Shown one piece after another: positions 57,620 to 64,000 of a stretch of 64,000 nt of DNA. Origin of the DNA: Lichtheimia corymbifera B2541 (taxonomy: Eukaryota > Mucoromycota > Mucoromycetes > Mucorales > Lichtheimiaceae); NCBI GenBank assembly GCA_000697475.1, contig JNEU01000916.1, positions 1 through 64,000 of the forward strand, in the 5' to 3' direction. Made by a program: the position numbers and the translations under genes. The stretch's first letter is position 1, and every line of letters begins with the position of its first letter. The notes beneath the pieces are model-generated. The model worked only from the letters and a program-made list of their open reading frames with translations. It searched no databases and was not told where the DNA came from.

Positions 57620-59409
57620 ATGTTTAGACGGATTCATTCTGGACGACACAACAACGCACCATCAGCTGTTCCCAGAACAAGAGCTTTAGGTGGTGCTCAG
57701 AATCATCAGACAGGTGTATGGCATGGGCGGTTACGGAGCTATGATCAGCGTGTGCGCACAAAGCGAGTGGACTTTGTTTCGAGACTTCCTTTGGAGCTGG
57801 TGTCTACCTTGATTTTACCATCTTCCTTGATACTTCCATTACGTCACACATTTGCCTATTTGCATGTATGCAGAACATGGCGACAACGTGTTTTGCAATC
57901 GGTTCAGCTTCATTACATCAGCGTTGGAAGAGTAACCTTTGGCGGCAAGCAAATCATGATCGCCTATGCTCCTTATATCACCTGCATTACGTTGGGACAT
58001 CCTTCAGAATTACCATTGTATTTCTTTTCACGTTCACAGTTTGCCTGCCTCCAATCATTGATTCTTACCTGTAAGCGCGATCCATATATGCAATCGATGA
58101 CAAGGCTAACATACATGCATCAATAGTGGTTTCTCAGAACGATATGCGTGCAGTGGTTCGATTGCTGCAGCCAATTACAGCGGTATTGAAGACTATCAAC
58201 CTCACCATTTCTCATGCGCTACCCAATGCCGCCATTGCGTTTAAGGATATCATGCCTAATGGTTCACGTTTGGAGGCATTTACATGCAACAAGATTGATA
58301 TGACTGGTTTTATCGCCCACGACCACGTTCACAAATACCCCAACCTCAAAAAATTGATCATCACATCCATCACGCACCCGCTGGAAGAAAAAGACATTAT
58401 TGGATTGCTTGAACGATTTCCATCATTGCAGCTTTTATCGTTACCACAATGTCAACATTCAACGCCACTCTCCCTCATGCCTCAATACTGTCCTTTTCTT
58501 GACTCGCTTATATACTCGGTGAAACAGAAAGCCTTTGAAGCAGAGTACCATCCACGTACAGACAACCAAGTCGGACTCCATAGTGTGTATCTGGATACTG
58601 GAGAAAATTTCCACATTGAAGACATCGCCTCTTTATTGGCAAGCCATTATGATACCTTGATCAGCATCAATATGATGGGCAAGATGAATCATCATCCAGG
58701 TGGCATCAGCAGCGCAATCCTTAGCCAACATGTACACTTTAAGCGACTCACCCGTTTGATGGTCTACCCTGGTGACGACGATGATGATATCGATAGTCGA
58801 AGTGCATTATCAGAATGGATCATTAAAGGTGCACCGAATGCCAAGGAGATCGAAGCACCTCGATGCAACATCAGCCATCCCGATGTCTATCATACCATGA
58901 CAAGAATGACAGACCTTGAATCACTCTCGTTTGCATTACCATCCACAGCCTTGATTGATGGCCTCGAATACCATGGCACGACTTTGAAACATCGGTCGAA
59001 ATTGCAAATATTGAGCGTCGATGTCCATTACAGCGGTGAGCAATGTCCACGTGTATGGAGAGCGGTAGCAGGTTTATCCAATCTACGTGAACTTTTCATG
59101 CAACTTCGTGGTGCTACTTTGGATGAAGAATTTGTTACCTTTATTGAAGCACTCGCGCGTGGATGTCCAGAACTGACACAATTGATCCTGGAATCACCAA
59201 CAGACTCTCCAACTGCAATCATTGCCAAGTTTCCTTTATATCCCAAGCTCGAAGAGCTCACTCTTGGTAGTCCAAATTTCTGGGATGCATGCTTGCTCGA
59301 CGTTTTAAAATGCCCATTTCTCCAAGCTCTTTATATGGATAGCACACAAATGACAGATCATGTGGCTATTGCTTTAGCTTACTTGACTGGTGATGCGTAC
59401 TTGGAATGA
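57620..59409 (+). CDS. F-box/LRR protein E, without the TPR region
   Basis: Exons 57620..58070 and 58127..59409 give 577 aa. The 56-bp intron has GTAAGC and CAATAG borders, phase 1, and a textbook GCTAAC branch site. The F-box starts at about residue 50 (VDFVSRLPLELVSTLIL, then LHVCRTWRQRVLQ), so the ~85 residues of TPR hairpins found in A-D are missing; the N-terminus is instead short and Arg/Gly/His-rich (FRRIHSGRHNN, HGRLRSYDQR). LRRs fill exon 2 (YPNLKKLIITSIT, FPSLQLLSLPQC, LSNLRELFMQLRG, CPELTQLILES). The frame is intact throughout. The absence of TPRs suggests different partners or looser regulation than in its relatives. Confidence 0.85.
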
Positions 59410-60718
59410 TTGACATGACTCAATTTATTGCTAAATAAATTTACTTTGCGGTCGTATACATCTAATCTCATGTTGGATAAAGGGCCATGATGGCATGGGA
59501 AAACATATAATATCAACAGGGTGGCTGTGAACGATCTTGGTGATGTGCTTTAGGGTGTTGGGATATCCAGGTCTTGTGGCATATGGCAAAAGAAGAATAT
59601 CTAATAGCTCATCATCATCAGCAATAAAGCAAGCAATACAAGCAGGGATATGTACCATTGTAGACATACACCAGGAATATCATGCGAATGATCACCCGGG
59701 AAAAGCTCTCCCTCATCATCATTCACCATGGTCGTTGTTGCTGGTTCGTGTGTTGCGTTGCTGGTATAAATGACATCCATGTCGATCCTCACGCTCCATG
59801 TGACATTGTTGTATCGTCAACCAGCATCAGCGATATCGCTTGATAGCATAACAGAACATGCATCCAAGAGCAGTAGCTGCTGATATTCCATCAATTCTCC
59901 ACGTGTATATAATCTCGTTCCACTTTGTTGTCGCATGGCTCCATTGCAAACGTTGAAGCGCCATTTCATCGTCTTGAGTTGGTTGGAAATCACGTGAGTG
60001 GGTAGCAGGAGAAAGGTTGCTGGTATTGATTCCAAAAAGTTGTCGATAGTGAATGCCAATGAACCCCTTTTGCTGCACAGCTTTCAAGTCGTTCCAGTTT
60101 CATCATCAAGACAGTAGTCGTTGCCGGCCTTGAACAGAATCTCGCTTCTGATCCCTCATGCAGGTGGTCAATCTCGCCATTGCTGAAGCAAGCTATTGCA
60201 AAACGGACACCACATTAGCACTGTAAACAAAGGCAGGTCGCCGTTTGCAGTCTACTAAATTGGTACTTACCTTTATTGCCACTCGTGATCGTGCATGCTG
60301 TCTGCTAATGACCTCCATGTGGAACTGGAATCGCGGTCCCCTTCGTGTTGTTGCTAAGTGGTCTGGGTACAAGGTCGTAAAGAAGACTGAAATTGCCAAT
60401 GCAAGAGCTGAATTCAAAATCAATTCCTCCCACCCAGCTTATTTCTCCTTATCTTATCCCTGGATCGAGATTGCAAGTTGCTGATACGGTAATGATGATC
60501 TTTTGACAATAATGACATTGACCCACAAGCCGGTAGATGATCCCTTACGTTCTTATGTACAAACCCAGCTGGACACATTAAAGCAAACAGATTCAGTATT
60601 TATTGTGGATTCAAGGTTCAATATCGTGAATTGCATTTATCCTATGGCCGAAGGCTGTGTACTATCAAATTGGTGTTGCCGCCTCTTATCTTGTAGCTCA
60701 ATATGGATATCCATCTTC
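59410..60718. other. Unassigned tract, possible plus-strand exons
   Basis: Plus-strand frames at 60245-60484 (RGPLRVVAKWSGYKVVKKTE) and 60503-60660 (VDDPLRSYVQTQLDTLKQTD) look coding and may belong to one gene, but their junction and ends are unclear. The minus strand carries a hydrophobic C-terminal-like frame near 59601-59665 (WYISLLVLLALLLMMMSY). Confidence 0.3.
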
Positions 60719-61013
60719 TCAATATCTTTTATACTTTGAACGATCAACCAGACAAGCCGGAAAGGTACCCCACTGCGTGTATGCTAAGAGAATACATAAA
60801 TGGAGGGTTAGTACATGAAAGGTCAATAAAGGTTTTTTTTATCTTACCGGTCTCTTTTGCACAGTACTCGACAGTATGGCAATTTTGCAAACCAGCGTCA
60901 ATACATTTTTTGTGGTATTGATCGTATATTTTGGCCTCAAGGTATTCAAAAGCGGAGACATAGTTGATGCTTGCAACAGCAATGAGGATGGTAGCGAAGA
61001 TAAAATACTTCAT
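60719..61013 (-). CDS. Small secreted cysteine protein 3
   Basis: Exons complement(60719..60783, 60848..61013) give 76 aa. The 63-bp phase-1 intron has GTAAGA and TCTTAG borders and a perfect TACTAAC branch site. The first exon has exactly the same length (166 bp) as in protein 1. Signal peptide MKYFIFATILIAVASINYVSA, then C-x7-C-x5-C (KCIDAGLQNC, HTVEYC) and, after the intron, a fourth cysteine in FPACLVD, matching QPACEID of protein 1. TATAAAAT on the minus strand at 61058-61065 is 45-52 bp before the ATG. It lies 32-35 kb from its two paralogues and on the opposite strand. Confidence 0.8.
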
Positions 61014-61057
61014 GTTGTTTATAGTATGGAATTTGAGACCACCGCCCTATAATGGTC

Positions 61058-61065
61058 ATTTTATA
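61058..61065 (-). promoter_or_regulatory. TATA box of secreted protein 3
   Basis: TATAAAAT, 45-52 bp upstream of the start codon. Confidence 0.6.
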
Positions 61066-62756
61066 TCGCTGAAAGGGACGATTTTTAGGGAGCTTCATCA
61101 TGCATGTCGATCATAAGCCCAATCAGGAGGAGAATGTATCCCTCGTCCTTACCACGAATACTTAGCTACACATACATAATACATCAATGTACTTTCCATT
61201 GGATTCCTTCAAAGATCAAGCTACAGGTTTCATATATTCATCTAGTGCACAATCGAAAGTGAGTTAATAGTGGGTGTCATGAAAATCCGTTTGGTTGTAG
61301 CTACCCTAAACGTGTTCACTATATGCATGGATGGGACAGTGGGAGTGGGCAACCGGCAACGTTGCACGAGTATATCGCACTGCCTCCATGATAAATCAAC
61401 AACCTATTACTGCCATGATATAACAAGTATCCAAAAGCATTATCAGTGGCAACTTGCACAACATAAATAATTACAAAGCCGTGTGAGGTGTACACCTGAC
61501 CATGCAAAATACTAGATGACGAATATGTACCTAACGTGGTATGTAAACAATAAACAAAGAGGCACTCAGTGCTGCACGATTGCTTTTTGCACGGAGGTTC
61601 CGCCTCTCCTTTGACAAAGGACGATGTATCCTGGCAAAGTTACCAAAAGCTTATTTTTAGCAGCTTCACGACCTCCTGAAAAAGAATAATGGTTTGCGTG
61701 AAGGAAGTGAATTTGGTGATGATGACGGTGCATGTAAATCATTATTCTCGAAAAGAGATTGTATTGGTAGTCATACAGCATAGTCCACGTGCAATTCCAT
61801 ATTGGTTGAAAGCATGCATACAACAATGGTGGTATCATACACGCCCACCAAAACATGCACTGTTGATAAAGGACCACTCATTGCTTACTTGTATTGGCAT
61901 TTGGCGGTATCTTGATCCCCGCAGTTTTGTTTCGTTTCGCAGTGTTACACATGCATTCATCTTTTTCTCCCTAAAGCATTGCAAAATAGTCAGATCACAT
62001 TTGGGCCAGTAAGTGATGTACGTATTCTCATCCTGCCTTTGCAGAGCTAAAACCTTGTTGGCACCGCACACAGCAAGGAGAACGACTTTAACGAAAGCTG
62101 ATTACATGTTGGTCACATGATAATACTTGGCATAGCCGTTACTGGATATCATTTCATGGCCTTGAATGAATGTTTCGGTGTTACTATCATTATGGTAAGC
62201 CCTCCATGCAAGGTGATTAATAGACACACAATGCCCCTCAAGAAATTGTACCGAAACGAAAAGAAAATTCTAAAAGATCCAAAGATAACCTTAAAAGCAT
62301 CCATCTTGGTGAAGCATGGCCGTGTAGTACGTAAATGATTTCAGGGGTCAAAAATCTCTATCTTTTACTATGCGTGGGGTAACAGATATAAGGGAGGATA
62401 TGAAGGTGCGGTCACGTGTCACTGTTATGGGAGCCCCGCCTGCCTGCATCTATTTCTTGTGCTCCAGTCAACCGCGCTTGGCCAACTCTATATTCCGCAA
62501 GGACAGGATAGGTAAATACAACCAACGTATACAAGCACGTACTGTACCGATCTTGCGTCTCCATCTCACTTTGCCATTGTAAACAAAAAGTTTTCCGCAA
62601 TGAGCCACCCACTTGAGATCCTCAACGCGATCGTTGTTACCAAGGCCACGCGTTGTCAGGGATACGCAGAGACACGCTACGTATAAGAGAAAGCCAGTTT
62701 CCAGTATGAATATATCATAAGCAATCAGTGAGTTCACAGGGACATTTTCTTTTCAG
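61066..62756. other. Unassigned tract
   Basis: The minus frame 62468-62737 (FLLYVACLCVSLTTRG, VEDLKWVAHCGKLFVYNGK) could be a secreted protein; a degraded version of its first part lies near 35355-35400. Other frames here lack support. Confidence 0.3.
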
Positions 62757-62921
62757 TGTGCCCAAGACCATATCTATTTCGAGCGAGCAAGTCAATATCT
62801 ACTTGAACGAACATCCAAAAATGACGTGCCTCCTTTTCCTGAAACTTCAATCCCAAAGGATGGTAATCAATCACGCCAACACTCTCTTTGTTGTTGTGAC
62901 CACCGGGAGCACCCTGAGTGA
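62757..62921 (+). CDS. Candidate terminal exon
   Basis: A strong TTTTCTTTTCAG acceptor opens a 54-codon frame (CAQDHIYFERASQYLLER, then a CCC cluster) ending at TGA. No upstream exon on the plus strand could be assigned, so this is only a candidate. Confidence 0.25.
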   Translation, partial: CAQDHIYFERASQYLLERTSKNDVPPFPETSIPKDGNQSRQHSLCCCDHREHPE

Positions 62922-63285
62922 TCCTATTATGGTTTGGATGAGGACAGCTATTATCATAGGCAATGCTTCATAAATAAATATCATTTTTTCTGACTCATAA
63001 TGCATTGCATCATCATCATCATTTAAAGGATTGCTCACGCGAGGGGTAGTATTCTGGATATGGATCAAAATGTCATAAAAGATCACATGTATCTTTATAC
63101 AAGCAATACATGAACATAGGATAGCTTAACCAACAGGCATCCAGATTGGCCCACAAATGGCGTAACACAAAACTATATCTCGATTCGACTCCCAAAATAA
63201 CGCGTCTGACACAAAAAAGACATTTAATAGTTTCTATTTATATCTTTTTGTAAGCTAGTAAAGTGACTATAGTGGGGTACTAATA

Positions 63286-64000
63286 ATGGCTGCAGTGTGT
63301 GGGATGAAGCATCCATCGTCATGGTGCCACAAGGCATCCTTAATTTCCAGCTCCTTTATTTTCTTCACATACTCCCAAATGCAAACACACGTCTCCAGCA
63401 ATATGCTCTCCTCAATAGACAATGACGATTCCAATTGTGACCAGCCCAATGTACTTGCATTGACAACACCCATCAAGAAGTCTGTGGATCTCGTTCGCGA
63501 TCTGCCATGGGAGATTGTAAAGTGTCACATTGTGCCAAGAATCTTTGGAGAAGGCCGTCCCATAGTCGGTTTCAATCAACCTTACTCGTACTTGGATGTG
63601 TGCAGCACTTGGACTAAACGAATCATATCGGCAGATGACAGCATACATTTCATCCTCAGCGTGGACCATCCTCTGTCAGAACATCATCGCACGCGCTTAA
63701 GAATGATGGCACCTGGTATCAAGTCGCTCACATTACCGGATTTAGGTGCTTGCAATATTCCTGAACTTTAAAAATGCGGCCAATTTCTCTCATTGACTAA
63801 GTTGACTATTGAAGGTAACTACTGGGGATGATGAGTGTGCATACATGGGTTACTAAATGCATGCTTAGTCACATGCTCTCAAGAAACGTTGCTGCAGTTA
63901 CTTGCAATCGCTACCAACTTGACTCATTTGGATATGACTTTTTATGAAAACCACCAAGCACCATTTGCTTTATTCGATGTACTTGATTGTTGCCCTCAGC
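63286..64000 (+). pseudogene. F-box/LRR protein F, start of gene, in-frame stop before the intron; cut by window end
   Basis: The F-box is clear (VDLVRDLPWEIVKCHIV, then LDVCSTWTKRI). Like E it has no TPR region; the likely start is ATG 63379 or 63286, downstream of a TTTATATC box near 63237. TAA at 63769-63771 interrupts the frame 14 codons before the conserved 54-bp phase-1 intron (63815-63868, GTAACT, CTTAG, TACTAAAT branch). After the stop the frame stays open and family-like (LSLTKLTIEG, then LLAIATNLTHLDMTF) to the end of the window. Either it is a fresh pseudogene or the stop is a sequencing error or unusual; the remainder lies outside. Confidence 0.65.

Noticed and set aside
1..64000. 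tRNA and rRNA genes
   Set aside because: I looked for T-loop (GGTTCRAAT) and rRNA core motifs and found none in a plausible context; a dedicated scan could still find one.

Overview
The window is nuclear DNA from a fungus, most probably a Mucoromycota (Mucorales-like) species. The evidence is very short spliceosomal introns (52-63 bp, GTATGT/GTAAGT donors, some with CTAAC-like branch sites), TATA-like boxes 50-110 bp before start codons, AT-rich sequence with compact genes, a Tc1/mariner element, and a family of TPR/F-box/LRR proteins. I saw no rRNA, tRNA or CRISPR array. The lineage is inferred from style and was not tested by a search.

Layout. 0.3-3 kb: a small two-exon gene, an array of palindromic motifs that looks like one end of a transposon, and a 5'-truncated F-box/LRR pseudogene. 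3-9.8 kb: a repeat island. It holds tandem ~346-bp repeats and an array of ~255-bp monomers in strictly alternating orientation, with an intact Tc1/mariner element (3215-4831) inserted in one repeat. 10.2-20.4 kb: two tandem copies (~5.6 kb apart) of a divergently transcribed pair of TPR/F-box/LRR genes (A1/B1, A2/B2). 20.4-29.2 kb: a diverged ~3-kb tandem repeat carrying two small secreted cysteine proteins and a 629-bp foldback element. 29.8-41 kb: an intact F-box gene (C1), its decayed duplicate (C2), two older F-box/LRR relics, and a 49-residue cysteine-rich secreted peptide. 41-49 kb: mostly unassigned sequence with several short secreted or wall-anchored proteins. 49.8-59.4 kb: F-box gene D, two tandem copies of an unrecognised multi-exon gene, and F-box gene E. 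60-64 kb: a third member of the secreted family and the start of another F-box gene.

The dominant theme is birth and death of one F-box family. Seven apparently intact or nearly intact members and at least four relics lie within 64 kb. Ten of them keep the same phase-1 intron at the F-box/LRR boundary. TPR-F-box-LRR is the domain order of yeast Dia2 and fission-yeast Pof3, substrate receptors of SCF ubiquitin ligases. The rapidly diverging LRRs, the interleaved secreted cysteine proteins and the repeats together suggest a fast-evolving recognition or conflict locus, but that is inference. Several kilobases, especially 20-25, 31.9-36, 41-45, 48-49.8, 56-57.6 and 61-63 kb, hold nothing I can annotate confidently.
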